In this document: in pieces, positions 26,587-35,047 of the stretch
Layout of the letters: every line of letters begins with the position of its first letter
How positions within the stretch are numbered: position 1 is the first letter of the stretch
Assembly: GCA_016937175.1 (NCBI GenBank)
Contig: JAFGWL010000018.1
Span: forward strand, 27,649 to 91,648
Length of the DNA: 64,000 nt
Origin: Candidatus Mcinerneyibacteriota bacterium
GTDB lineage: Bacteria > Macinerneyibacteriota > Macinerneyibacteria > Macinerneyibacteriales > DSCS01
Direction of reading: 5' to 3'
Made by a program: the position numbers and the translations under genes
The notes under the pieces: generated by a model
Database searches by the model: none
Told to the model about the DNA's origin: nothing
Seen by the model: only the letters and a program-made list of their open reading frames with translations

Positions 26587-28748
26587 GCTCCCCCCCATCC
26601 TATGAGAAGCCCTCCCTGATAGACAAGAAAGGAGGCCAGCCAGGGAACGATAAGGGTCAGAAGAAGGACATAAAACAGCATCTTCCAACCGAACTCGTGT
26701 TTCACCGCAGCAAGTACAGCAACACAGGGGACAAAAAGGAGGATGAAGACCATATAGGAGAGAGCAGAGAGAGGAGTGAAGTCTTTTCCTATGCGCCGGC
26801 TCAACCCGGTCTCTTCCTCCTCGGGAAGGTCAAAAGCAGAAAGGGCCCGGATACCGAAAACACCCTTTACGGAATCCAAAGCCGCACGTCCCAGCCCAAC
26901 TGCTTCCCGGGCCATGTCCTGCAGAGGCCTTAAAGGCTCGTTCTCTTGAACCGGCCCCTCTTCTGTCTCATGATACATCTGTCCGAGAGCCCCCACGACG
27001 ACCTCTTTGGCGACGATTCCGGGGATCAGGGCTGCCACGGGCTCTACCTTGCCGAACCCGTTAGGTTTGAAGGCCGGTGTAATGATCCGGGCTCCGCGTC
27101 CCAAAAGCGTATTCTCCACAGGTGTTCCGTAGGGCAGGTTCATCATCACCCAGAGGATGACCATGGTAACTAAGATCAAGCTCCCCGCTTTCCGTACAAA
27201 GGACCTTGTCCTGATAAAAATGGAGTTCCATATCATTTTCCCCGTAGGAATCCTATACGGGGGAAGTTCCATGATAAGAGGGGTCCCCTCGCCTCTGACA
27301 AAAACCTTTTTATATATAAGGCCGATGATCATAGCCACAGCAATACCGCCGGCATACAGGCCAAAGATCACACCCGTTGCAGAATCTTTAAAGAAAACTG
27401 CTGTAAATAGAGCATACACCGGCAGCCGGGCTGCACAGGACATAAACGGAGTCAGCAGAGCTGTGAGCTTGCGCTCTTTCTCGCTGTCCAAAGTACGGGA
27501 GGCGTAAATGGCCGGGACATTACATCCGAATCCGATGAGAAGAGGGACAAAGGCCTTTCCGGGTAAACCCACAGCTCTCATCACCCGATCCATAACAAAC
27601 GCTGCACGGGCCATGTAACCGCTCTCTTCCAAAAGGCCGAGGAAAAAATAGAGAAAGGCCATTAACGGGACAAAGGAGAGGACAGCACCTACACCACCTA
27701 CGATTCCATCCCCCACCAAAGCCCGAATCCATTCAGCGGCACCTGCAGCTGACAAACCAGCATCAATATAACGGCCTACAAAAGAGGTCAAAAAAGAATC
27801 GGTCCAATCAATAAAAGGGCCGCTTCCTTCAAAAGTAAACCGGAACATCAGATACATCATAAGAAAAAACAGAGGAATGCCGAAAAAAGGGTGTAAAGCC
27901 ACCGAGTCGATCAAATCGGTCCATTGTCTCCTTATTTTGCCTGACTGTTTCAAACATGTCCTCAGCAGGCCTTTGATATACCCTTCTCTGATATCAGAAA
28001 AAACGTCCGGGACGTCTTGTTTATGATATTTTCGGATCTCTTCCCGCAAAGGTTCGAACTGATCCTCGATTTCACATCTCTTGAGCCGTTCAAGGGTCTC
28101 CCGGTCCCCCTCCAGAGCTTTGACACTCATCCAATGAAGAGGATAACGTCCTTCAAGCCCGCACTCTTCCAGGATCTCAGAGGCCGCTATTACTTTTTCC
28201 TCAACCATAGTGTCTGTCATATGTTTATAAACCGGGACTTTGGGAACATAAGGAGCATCCGCGATCTTAACTACTTCCAAAATGAGATCATCGACGCCTT
28301 CTCCTGTGCGGGCTACAGTCTTGACCGATGGAAGCCCGATCTCCTGTGAAAAAAGTCCGATATTAAAATCCCCCCCGAGATGTCCGAACTCATCCCACAT
28401 ATTCAGAGCCAATACCATGGGGATCCCCAACTCCATAAGCTGAAGTGTGAGGGAAAGGTTTCTCTCTACATTGGTCATATCGATCACATTGACGATGATA
28501 TCGGGACGTTCTTCCAGAAGGAAGTCACGCGCTACTTTCTCTTCCATTGAATAGGGGGTCAATGCATAAATACCGGGAATATCCACTCCCCGAAACCGTT
28601 TACCGTTTCGGTTAAAAACAGCCTCTTTCTTTTCGACTGTCACACCCGGCCAGTTACCGACCTGGAGAGAACTGCCTGCTATGGCATTCATCAACGCGGT
28701 CTTCCCTACATTGGGATTCCCTGCAAAGGCGATTACGACTTCTTTCAT
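26583..28748 (-). CDS. feoB: Ferrous iron transporter B
   Basis: The 721-residue protein has the FeoB GTPase N-terminus (GNPNVGKT at 10-17, DIPGIYALTPYS, NMWDE) and a membrane domain with the gate segments (GFGCNVPAIYASRTL). It takes up Fe2+ into the cytoplasm, typical of anoxic growth. It follows feoA by 16 bases and ends overlapping the Cys-rich gene, a complete feoA-feoB plus accessory operon. Confidence 0.97.
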   Translation of the reverse strand: MKEVVIAFAGNPNVGKTALMNAIAGSSLQVGNWPGVTVEKKEAVFNRNGKRFRGVDIPGIYALTPYSMEEKVARDFLLEERPDIIVNVIDMTNVERNLSLTLQLMELGIPMVLALNMWDEFGHLGGDFNIGLFSQEIGLPSVKTVARTGEGVDDLILEVVKIADAPYVPKVPVYKHMTDTMVEEKVIAASEILEECGLEGRYPLHWMSVKALEGDRETLERLKRCEIEDQFEPLREEIRKYHKQDVPDVFSDIREGYIKGLLRTCLKQSGKIRRQWTDLIDSVALHPFFGIPLFFLMMYLMFRFTFEGSGPFIDWTDSFLTSFVGRYIDAGLSAAGAAEWIRALVGDGIVGGVGAVLSFVPLMAFLYFFLGLLEESGYMARAAFVMDRVMRAVGLPGKAFVPLLIGFGCNVPAIYASRTLDSEKERKLTALLTPFMSCAARLPVYALFTAVFFKDSATGVIFGLYAGGIAVAMIIGLIYKKVFVRGEGTPLIMELPPYRIPTGKMIWNSIFIRTRSFVRKAGSLILVTMVILWVMMNLPYGTPVENTLLGRGARIITPAFKPNGFGKVEPVAALIPGIVAKEVVVGALGQMYHETEEGPVQENEPLRPLQDMAREAVGLGRAALDSVKGVFGIRALSAFDLPEEEETGLSRRIGKDFTPLSALSYMVFILLFVPCVAVLAAVKHEFGWKMLFYVLLLTLIVPWLASFLVYQGGLLIGWGGA

Positions 28749-28764
28749 TACTGCGCTCCGTCTA

Positions 28765-29010
28765 TCAACTGAGGCGGCAAAGGATCTTCATCGCCTGCTT
28801 ATACCCCAGGCCGATACGACAATTACCGACCTTCACCAGAAGCGGCCCGGGGCCGCCTTTCAAGACTTCTATTTTTTTTCCACGGGACAGCCCTAATGCC
28901 TGAAGCCTGTAAATAAATTGGCAACCGCCCTGGATCTCCTCAATCGTCAGAAGACTTCCCTTTTGAAATTGCGCTAATGGGGCCACGGCTCCACCTTTCT
29001 TTTCTACCAT
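28765..29010 (-). CDS. feoA: Ferrous iron transport protein A
   Basis: The 81-residue protein is an SH3-like FeoA domain: LGLSRGKKIEVLKGGPGPLLVKVG and the IGLGYKQAMKI C-terminal strand. It modulates FeoB. It has an AAGGAGCCTCC site and lies directly behind a promoter with a palindrome at the predicted start site. Confidence 0.92.
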   Translation of the reverse strand: MVEKKGGAVAPLAQFQKGSLLTIEEIQGGCQFIYRLQALGLSRGKKIEVLKGGPGPLLVKVGNCRIGLGYKQAMKILCRLS

Positions 29011-29036
29011 AGGAGGCTCCTTAAATTATCCTCAGC

Positions 29037-29051
29037 TAACTTTATGAGTTA
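29037..29051. promoter_or_regulatory. Palindrome at the feoA start site (candidate iron operator)
   Basis: TAACT and AGTTA form a perfect inverted repeat around TTATG, just downstream of the -10 box. It does not match the classic 19-base Fur box, but its position suits a repressor site. Confidence 0.35.
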
Positions 29052-29079
29052 AAAATAACACCATTCATTTTTTTGTCAA
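29052..29079 (-). promoter_or_regulatory. Promoter of feoAB
   Basis: Consensus TTGACA and TATTTT with a 16-base spacer on the minus strand. Confidence 0.55.
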
Positions 29080-29104
29080 GGGAATTTGGGTAAAAATCTG
29101 CGTT

Positions 29105-29920
29105 TTAAAAAATATCTTCGGGTATTCCGCCGTAGACATCGTCAGCAGCCACCTGGATCAATGTCCCCAGGCCGGCCTGCTTTAAGTCGATACCCTCTTG
29201 TTTTAAAAGAAGGTTCAATTGTGCTGCAGCTCTTTCGTCATCCGTCACCCCGAAATAGACTTTGTTATACTGACCCCGGGATTGTCCAAACCCCATGGCT
29301 GTAAAATATGAAAAGATCCCCAGGCCGGCACTCAGGTTACGTCCCTGGAGTTCTGTGACAAGCCCTGCGCCGATCTCTGCAAAAAACGATGAGATCTTGG
29401 CTTCTTCAATATCATGATTCAAACTGAGAAGAAGAAAATACTTTTTTTGCTTCTTCTCATCAGCCTTGACCTGAAGACAATACTTTTTTACAGCATACAG
29501 AATATCATCCTTTAACTCAGCCTGCTTGATATCTTCCAGAAACGCATCATTACTCACAAGACGTGAGATCGACGCCAAAAGCTTCAGATAGTTCTGATCA
29601 CCCTCAGGCACCCCGATATAAAAGACAAGCTCAGCTTTCTTCCCCTTAGCTCCTTCGTAAGGTATTCCATGAGGAGAATACGCTACCAGGGCAAAAAGAG
29701 AATTGACGAAGCTGCCCCGGGCGTGGGGGAGGACAATATGGGGTTTAAGCTCAACGATCCCTTCGCTCTCCTTCTGGCGGACACTTCTGTTCATCTCTTC
29801 TACTGATGTGATCCAGCCTTCATCCAGGGCTTTTTGCCCCATTATTTGAAAAAGAGCTTCTTTATCCTCTGCTTTAGGTTCAAAAAAGATCTTTGAAACG
29901 TCCAAAAACCGCTGGAGCAT
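29105..29920 (-). CDS. PTS EIIA-like (fructose/nitrogen type) protein
   Basis: The 271-residue protein begins with an EIIA type 2 domain (about 1-150). The phosphoacceptor histidine is His66 in HIVLPHARGS, and LKLLASISRLVSND is the usual following helix. Residues 155-271 form a second domain with a PII/CutA-like look (KKYFLLLSLNHDIEE). No other PTS gene lies in the window. It follows the antiporter gene by 11 bases, so it probably regulates that transporter by phosphorylation or ligand binding. Confidence 0.72.
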   Translation of the reverse strand: MLQRFLDVSKIFFEPKAEDKEALFQIMGQKALDEGWITSVEEMNRSVRQKESEGIVELKPHIVLPHARGSFVNSLFALVAYSPHGIPYEGAKGKKAELVFYIGVPEGDQNYLKLLASISRLVSNDAFLEDIKQAELKDDILYAVKKYCLQVKADEKKQKKYFLLLSLNHDIEEAKISSFFAEIGAGLVTELQGRNLSAGLGIFSYFTAMGFGQSRGQYNKVYFGVTDDERAAAQLNLLLKQEGIDLKQAGLGTLIQVAADDVYGGIPEDIF

Positions 29921-29931
29921 AAAACCCTCCT

Positions 29932-31089
29932 TTAATCTTTAAAAAGAAACTTCAATAAAAACGGTGTAATCAACGCCGTCACGGCTACCATAATCACAAC
30001 AGCACTGAAATGAGTGTCTGTAAAATGGACTCCCTTCATCTCCGTTGCCACAAGCGAAGCCAATACCAATGCTACTTCTCCACGCGGGATCATCCCGGCT
30101 CCGATGGACAGGGAACGCCGCCAGCCGAATCCGATTCCCCGGGCGGTGAATCCTGCTCCCAATAATTTCCCTGCAATAGCTGCCAGAATAATAAACAGAG
30201 TGAAAAGCACATTAAGATTCGCCACTTTCAAATTGGTCTCAACCCCTATAAAAATAAAAAAGAGGGATATAAATACGGTGTGCCCCACCATGGAGACCCC
30301 TTCGTTGATCCGATGGCGAAAGGGAGTCTGCCCCATAAAGAGCCCGGCCAGGTAAGCTCCTGTAATGGCAGCGATTTCTGCTTTCTGAGCGGCCCAGGCA
30401 AAACAAAACAGCAGGGCAAGGGAAATAGAGACCACAGGGCGGTCAGCTTTCATTTTGCTGGCGAAATTAAGTAAGCGTGGAAAGGCAAAAATCCCCAACA
30501 AAGCCGCTCCGACAATATAGAGAAAAATGACAGCCAGCGAAGAGAAGAGCCCCCCTTCCGAAGTCCCCGAAAAACCAAACAGAAAAGTAAGCATCAGAAT
30601 TCCCAAAATATCATCTATGATGGCGGCCCCCAGAATAATATTGCCTTCGACGGTTTTTAGTTTTTTCATGTCCATCAAAGTCATAACCGTAATAGAGACC
30701 GATGTGGCTGTCAGGACCACACCCATGATAAGCGAGGCCATAATAGAATGGTAAAAAAGATAGGTCACGCCAAACCCCAGGCCCAGAGGGACAAAAACCC
30801 CGGCCAACGCTACCAGAAGAGCATTTTTCCCCACACTCTTCATTTGTCTGAGATCTGTCTCCAATCCTGCCATGAAAAGAAGGATCGTTACGCCGATATC
30901 GGCAAAAAACTTTAATTTTTCATAATCAGCCGTTTCAGGGACGATAAAAGCAAACCCGCTTGGCCCCAGGATCAGCCCGATGATGATCATCCCCAGGACA
31001 GGGGGAAGATTGATCTTATAGAAAAAATCGGTCAGCAGCTTTGAAAAGAAAATAAAGGCTGCCAGAAGAATCAATGCATTACTGACCAC
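29932..31089 (-). CDS. CPA2-type Na+(K+)/H+ antiporter
   Basis: The 385-residue membrane protein has about 12 hydrophobic helices. It shows the CPA2 features LPPVLGMIIIGLILGPSG near the start, TATSVSITVMTL and ATTIIDDI-like AAIIDDILGIL. The RGEVALVLAS segment is near the end. It has no C-terminal TrkA nucleotide-binding domain, so the downstream EIIA-like gene may replace it as regulator. A GTG start is behind AGGAAGG. Confidence 0.85.
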   Translation of the reverse strand: MVSNALILLAAFIFFSKLLTDFFYKINLPPVLGMIIIGLILGPSGFAFIVPETADYEKLKFFADIGVTILLFMAGLETDLRQMKSVGKNALLVALAGVFVPLGLGFGVTYLFYHSIMASLIMGVVLTATSVSITVMTLMDMKKLKTVEGNIILGAAIIDDILGILMLTFLFGFSGTSEGGLFSSLAVIFLYIVGAALLGIFAFPRLLNFASKMKADRPVVSISLALLFCFAWAAQKAEIAAITGAYLAGLFMGQTPFRHRINEGVSMVGHTVFISLFFIFIGVETNLKVANLNVLFTLFIILAAIAGKLLGAGFTARGIGFGWRRSLSIGAGMIPRGEVALVLASLVATEMKGVHFTDTHFSAVVIMVAVTALITPFLLKFLFKD

Positions 31090-31112
31090 GCTTTTCCTTC
31101 CTCTTTAAGGCT

Positions 31113-31140
31113 ATTATAGTCATTTAGAAATAAAAAGCAA
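31113..31140 (-). promoter_or_regulatory. Promoter of the antiporter-EIIA operon
   Basis: TTGCTT and consensus TATAAT with a 16-base spacer on the minus strand. Confidence 0.6.
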
Positions 31141-31149
31141 TGAAAGAGA

Positions 31150-31170
31150 GGGCGCCCGGAAAGGGCGCCC
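31150..31170 (-). terminator. Hairpin after the subtilisin gene
   Basis: GGGCGCCC repeats as a self-complementary stem around a five-base loop. On the minus strand it is followed by a pyrimidine-rich but not pure T run. Confidence 0.6.
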
Positions 31171-31178
31171 TTAACAAA

Positions 31179-32357
31179 TCAATGATGGGCAATGGGATCG
31201 GGATTTCCGTCAGGGTCGTTGACAGCATACCCGTCCGCATGGACAGACCCGAGAAGAAGAAGGCCGGCCACATGGGGCGAAGCCATTGAGGTCCCGTCCA
31301 GAGTCGCCGTTCCACCGTTTTTATAGAGGGAGAGGATCCCAACACCGGGAGCGGCATAATCCACAGGAGGATTGGCATAATTAGAAAAATAAGCAAACCG
31401 GTCGGATGAATCGATAGCAGAGATCGTGTAGACATTGGTGTGATTGACACGAGCCGGTGAGCAGTTATTGGCATTCTGGGCTTCATTACCCGCAGCGATG
31501 GCGAATTTTATCCCGTTAGCAGCGGCATTGAGGACTGCTTCGTCCAGGGCTGTCGAGATCCCTCCGCCGAGGCTCATATTGGCCACATCACCCGGGGCGC
31601 CATTGGCAGCCACATAATCGACTCCGGCGATGACTCCGTCAGTCGTTCCGCTTCCGCGGCGGTCGAGGACACGGACAGCGATAACCGTGGCGTTGGCGGC
31701 TACACCGACGACTCCGATACTGTTGTCCTTAGCCGCGATGGTTCCGGCCACATGTGTCCCATGGCCGTTTTCATCGTTGGCATCTTTGCTCCTCACCACA
31801 AAAGTCCGGCTCCTGTTTGTATCCACATTGAGGTCCGGATGATCCAGGTCGATTCCTGTATCGATGACCCAGGCGACAGCACCTGTCGCATCCACACCAC
31901 CGCCCACACGGGTAATACCCCAGGGAACGGCCTGGCCTGCAGGATCATCATCCGGAGGGACAACGGGTTTTTTGACGATTCCCACGACCTGGACAGGCTC
32001 GATATAGGCCACATCGATATCGTCAGCCAGCTTCTGCAGCTGATTTTCATTCAACCGGGCGGAAAAGCCTTTGAGGGCCGTTCCGAAGACATGCTTTTTG
32101 ACTGCGGGGAAATCAACACCGTGACGGGCAGCCAATTTTTCAGCCACACGGGTCACAGCCTCGACGCCCCTGGATGAGGCATGGCTTTTCAGGACGACGA
32201 TATACTCACCGGGGACAGATTGTCCCGGTACAGCGTTCATGGGAGCACTGAGGCTTCCCACACTGACCGATTCAGAGTTAAGCATATCACTGGCTTTCGT
32301 ACACCCGAAAGAAAATGCGACCATCAGAACCAGGGACCACAAAAGAACTCGTTTCAC
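31179..32357 (-). CDS. Subtilisin-family (S8) lipoprotein protease
   Basis: The protein has 392 residues from a GTG at 32357, behind AAAAGGAGG; the upstream frame has no ribosome site. It has a lipobox (FSFGC, Cys19), an I9-type propeptide ([13 protein letters not shown]) and the catalytic triad: Asp166 in VIDTGID, His202 in HGTHVAGT and Ser357 in [11 protein letters not shown]. The oxyanion Asn291 is in AAGNE. It should be a lipid-anchored serine protease on the cell envelope. The C-terminus ends soon after the catalytic domain, without a sorting domain. Confidence 0.93.
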   Translation of the reverse strand: MKRVLLWSLVLMVAFSFGCTKASDMLNSESVSVGSLSAPMNAVPGQSVPGEYIVVLKSHASSRGVEAVTRVAEKLAARHGVDFPAVKKHVFGTALKGFSARLNENQLQKLADDIDVAYIEPVQVVGIVKKPVVPPDDDPAGQAVPWGITRVGGGVDATGAVAWVIDTGIDLDHPDLNVDTNRSRTFVVRSKDANDENGHGTHVAGTIAAKDNSIGVVGVAANATVIAVRVLDRRGSGTTDGVIAGVDYVAANGAPGDVANMSLGGGISTALDEAVLNAAANGIKFAIAAGNEAQNANNCSPARVNHTNVYTISAIDSSDRFAYFSNYANPPVDYAAPGVGILSLYKNGGTATLDGTSMASPHVAGLLLLGSVHADGYAVNDPDGNPDPIAHH

Positions 32358-32455
32358 ATGATACCTCCTTTTTATCTCACACACCGACTTAAATAATTCT
32401 TGCGGAAAACTAAACATAATAAATTTCCAAAGAATTATTTTCCCATATTCATAAT

Positions 32456-32483
32456 ATATTAAGGCAAAGAGAAGGTATGTCAA
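32456..32483 (-). promoter_or_regulatory. Promoter of the subtilisin gene
   Basis: TTGACA and TAATAT with a 16-base spacer on the minus strand, divergent from the next promoter. Confidence 0.5.
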
Positions 32484-32496
32484 TTAATTTTTCACT

Positions 32497-32524
32497 TTGA
32501 CGGTTGATTATTTCTGTGTAGACT
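32497..32524 (+). promoter_or_regulatory. Promoter of the hypothetical gene at 32531 (leaderless)
   Basis: TTGACG, a 16-base spacer and TAGACT, whose end lies six bases before the ATG. No ribosome site precedes the ATG. Confidence 0.5.
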
Positions 32525-32530
32525 TATCTG

Positions 32531-32968
32531 ATGATACGCCATCTTTTAGAAGCTATGCTTGTCATCCGTTTTGTCCGGTTTGAAGACCTTACCGGGATTC
32601 TTTTCCGCTTCGTAGCAAGGCGTGACGGCCACTTTTCAAAAAAAGAAGCAGCCCGGCTCTGGCGGGGATTTGACACGACTTCAGCCCCGGCCGTCAAGGG
32701 CTTTATCCTGCTTCTTGAAAAAGCTTACGGAATCAGATGGCGGGAAAATGATTTTTCGCTGAAAGAAGAAGAGAAAAGGGCCCGAAGGGTACGAAGCGAT
32801 ATCATCCATGCCAAGGGCCCCTCATCCTGCCGCCTTCTTTTGGGAAGTTTGAAGACAGTGAGAAAGCTTATAAAGAAGCGGAAAAAGATCATCTTAAACC
32901 TCAAAAGAAGCTCCTGCCGCCTGGATACGGAAACCATGCGACGGGAAATCAGGGAACTGACCAAGTGA
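32531..32968 (+). CDS. Unknown basic protein
   Basis: I do not recognise this 145-residue protein. It is rich in Arg and Lys, largely helical by eye, and has no signal peptide. The N-terminal part (residues 10-75) is compact (FEDLTGILFRFVARRDGHFSKKE); the second half is a charged helix. It could bind nucleic acid, but nothing in the sequence proves it. It starts without a ribosome site six bases after a -10 box. Confidence 0.5.
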   Translation: MIRHLLEAMLVIRFVRFEDLTGILFRFVARRDGHFSKKEAARLWRGFDTTSAPAVKGFILLLEKAYGIRWRENDFSLKEEEKRARRVRSDIIHAKGPSSCRLLLGSLKTVRKLIKKRKKIILNLKRSSCRLDTETMRREIRELTK

Positions 32969-32973
32969 GGAAA

Positions 32974-33005
32974 GCGGGGGAGTCCCCCGCGAACCTTATT
33001 TTTTT
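32974..33005. terminator. Bidirectional hairpin terminator between 32968 and hutU
   Basis: GCGGGGG and CCCCCGC pair with a three-base loop. A T-rich run follows on the plus strand and TTTCCTC on the minus strand, so it can serve both convergent genes. Confidence 0.7.
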
Positions 33006-35032
33006 GCTGCTTTCTTCAAAGACTGCCGGACAAGATCCGGGTCGGGGATATAGGGCAGGGTGATATGGTCCTTCCCCCTGAATGTTTTATTATACTCCAT
33101 ACTCGTGGCCATGGCATTCTCATTCCGGGCCCAGGCCCTGCGGGCGACTCCACCCATGACATCCCAGGGAATGGCATTCCGGATGATCTCGTCAGTTTCT
33201 TCTCTTCCGTCCAGAAGAAGCCCGAAGCCGCCGTTGATGGCTTTCCCGATCCCGACACCGCCTCCGTTATGAAGCGCGATAAGAGTCATCCCCCGGGCAG
33301 CATTTCCGGCGAAACAGTTGACGGCCATCTCCGCCATGACATTACTGCCGTCTTTGATATTGGCAGTCTCGCGGAAAGGAGAATCCGTCCCTCCGGTATC
33401 ATGGTGGTCGCGACCCAGCATGACAGGGCCTATCTCCCCGTTGCGGACCATCTCGTTAAACTTCAGGGCGATATTCATCCGGCCCAGGGCGTCCTGATAG
33501 AGGATCCGCGCCTGGGTCCCCACCACAAGGTTATTTTTATCGGCATCTTTGATCCAGACATGATTATCCCTGTCCTGATAGCGGCGGTTGGGATCGATGC
33601 AGGCAGCCGCAGCGGCATCGGTCCTGAGAAGGTCCTCCTTCTTCCCCGAAAGACAGACCCACCTGAAGGGGCCGTATCCATAGTCAAAGAGTTGAGGGCC
33701 GAGAATATCCTCCACGTAGGAGGGAAACACAAAGCCCTCTTTCTCATCTTTTCCATTTTTGGAGATCTCGGTGACCCCTGCATCGAAGACCGCTTTCATA
33801 AAGCTGTTCCCGTAGTCGAAAAAGTAGACACCGCGCCCGACCAATGTCTTGATAAGCTCATAATGTTTCTGAAGAGAGCGGTCCACCAGCTTGACAAAGG
33901 TCTTTTTATCCTGTTCCAGAAGACGCGTCCGCTCTTCAAAGGTAACGCCCTGGGGGCAGTATCCTCCGTCATAAACAGCATGACAGGAAGTCTGGTCAGA
34001 GAGCAGGTCGATATGTCTCTCCGCCTTGACGGCATACTCCAGCAGGTCCACGATATTTCCGTGATAGGCTATAGAAAGTGCCTTTCCCTTCCGGGCAGCC
34101 TCTTCAGCCAGCGAAAAAGCTTCTTCAGGGCTTTGGCACACGACAGAGACCCATCCCTGGGAATGGCGGGTTTCGATGCGTGAAGCATCCACTTCAGCAA
34201 AGATCCCTACACCGTTGGCGATCTCCACCGCTTTGGGCTGAGCACCGCTCATCCCCCCCAGGCCTGAAGAGACAAAGAGTTTCCCTGTCAGGTCTCCGTC
34301 GGCGGGGACCCCCAGCTTCATCCTCCCGGCATTGAGAATGGTGCTGTAGGTGCCATGGACGATCCCCTGAGGCCCGATATACATCCAGCCCCCGGCGGTC
34401 ATCTGCCCGTAATTGGCGACTCCCATAGCTGCAGCGCGGTTCCAGTTCTCCACATCGTCAAACATCCCGATCATAAGGGCATTGGTCAGGATCACCCGAG
34501 GCGCACCGGGATGGGAGTGAAAAAGTCCTGCCGGATGCCCTGAATGAAGGACCAGTGTCTGTTCTTCCGTCATCTCCCGGAGATAGAACTTGATGAGATG
34601 ATACTGCATCCAGTTTTGACAGACCTGTCCCGTCTCGCCGTAGGTCACCAGTTCATAGGGGTAGAGCGCTACGTCAAAATCAAGGTTATTGTCGATCATC
34701 ACCTGAAAGGCTTTACCCGCCAGTGTCTTTCCCGGATACTCTTCCACCGGTTTCCCCTTGAGAGATCCCTGAGGACGAAAGCGGTATCCATAGATCCGGC
34801 CCCTGGTAATCAACTCTTCGGCAAATTCAGGAGCCAAAACCTCATGCCACTTTTCCGGGATGTAGCGGAGGGCATTGGCCAGAGCCAATTCCATATCGTG
34901 TGCAGAAAGGTTTAACTCTCTTTTGGGGGCTCTCCGTATCCCCTCCCGGAATACCGCAGGCGGGGGCAGTTCTTTAAAGACAGCATCCAGTTTAATGTCC
35001 ATGGATTGCGAGATATCATGATTGGATAGCAT
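32996..35032 (-). CDS. hutU: Urocanate hydratase
   Basis: The 678-residue protein is longer than the usual 550-560 and carries additional N-terminal and internal segments, as in the long clade of the family. Family motifs include SSGLGGMSGAQPKA, the NAD-site and FRETANIKDGSNVMAE. It converts urocanate to imidazolone propionate. It begins 15 bases after hutH on the same message. HutI and HutG are not in the window, so histidine breakdown must be completed elsewhere. Confidence 0.93.
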   Translation of the reverse strand: MLSNHDISQSMDIKLDAVFKELPPPAVFREGIRRAPKRELNLSAHDMELALANALRYIPEKWHEVLAPEFAEELITRGRIYGYRFRPQGSLKGKPVEEYPGKTLAGKAFQVMIDNNLDFDVALYPYELVTYGETGQVCQNWMQYHLIKFYLREMTEEQTLVLHSGHPAGLFHSHPGAPRVILTNALMIGMFDDVENWNRAAAMGVANYGQMTAGGWMYIGPQGIVHGTYSTILNAGRMKLGVPADGDLTGKLFVSSGLGGMSGAQPKAVEIANGVGIFAEVDASRIETRHSQGWVSVVCQSPEEAFSLAEEAARKGKALSIAYHGNIVDLLEYAVKAERHIDLLSDQTSCHAVYDGGYCPQGVTFEERTRLLEQDKKTFVKLVDRSLQKHYELIKTLVGRGVYFFDYGNSFMKAVFDAGVTEISKNGKDEKEGFVFPSYVEDILGPQLFDYGYGPFRWVCLSGKKEDLLRTDAAAAACIDPNRRYQDRDNHVWIKDADKNNLVVGTQARILYQDALGRMNIALKFNEMVRNGEIGPVMLGRDHHDTGGTDSPFRETANIKDGSNVMAEMAVNCFAGNAARGMTLIALHNGGGVGIGKAINGGFGLLLDGREETDEIIRNAIPWDVMGGVARRAWARNENAMATSMEYNKTFRGKDHITLPYIPDPDLVRQSLKKAAKK

Positions 35033-35047
35033 AGAGACCTCCTTTTC

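Noticed and set aside
33065-34183. A 372-codon open frame opposite hutU
   Set aside because: It is antisense to a well-supported enzyme, and no family is recognised.
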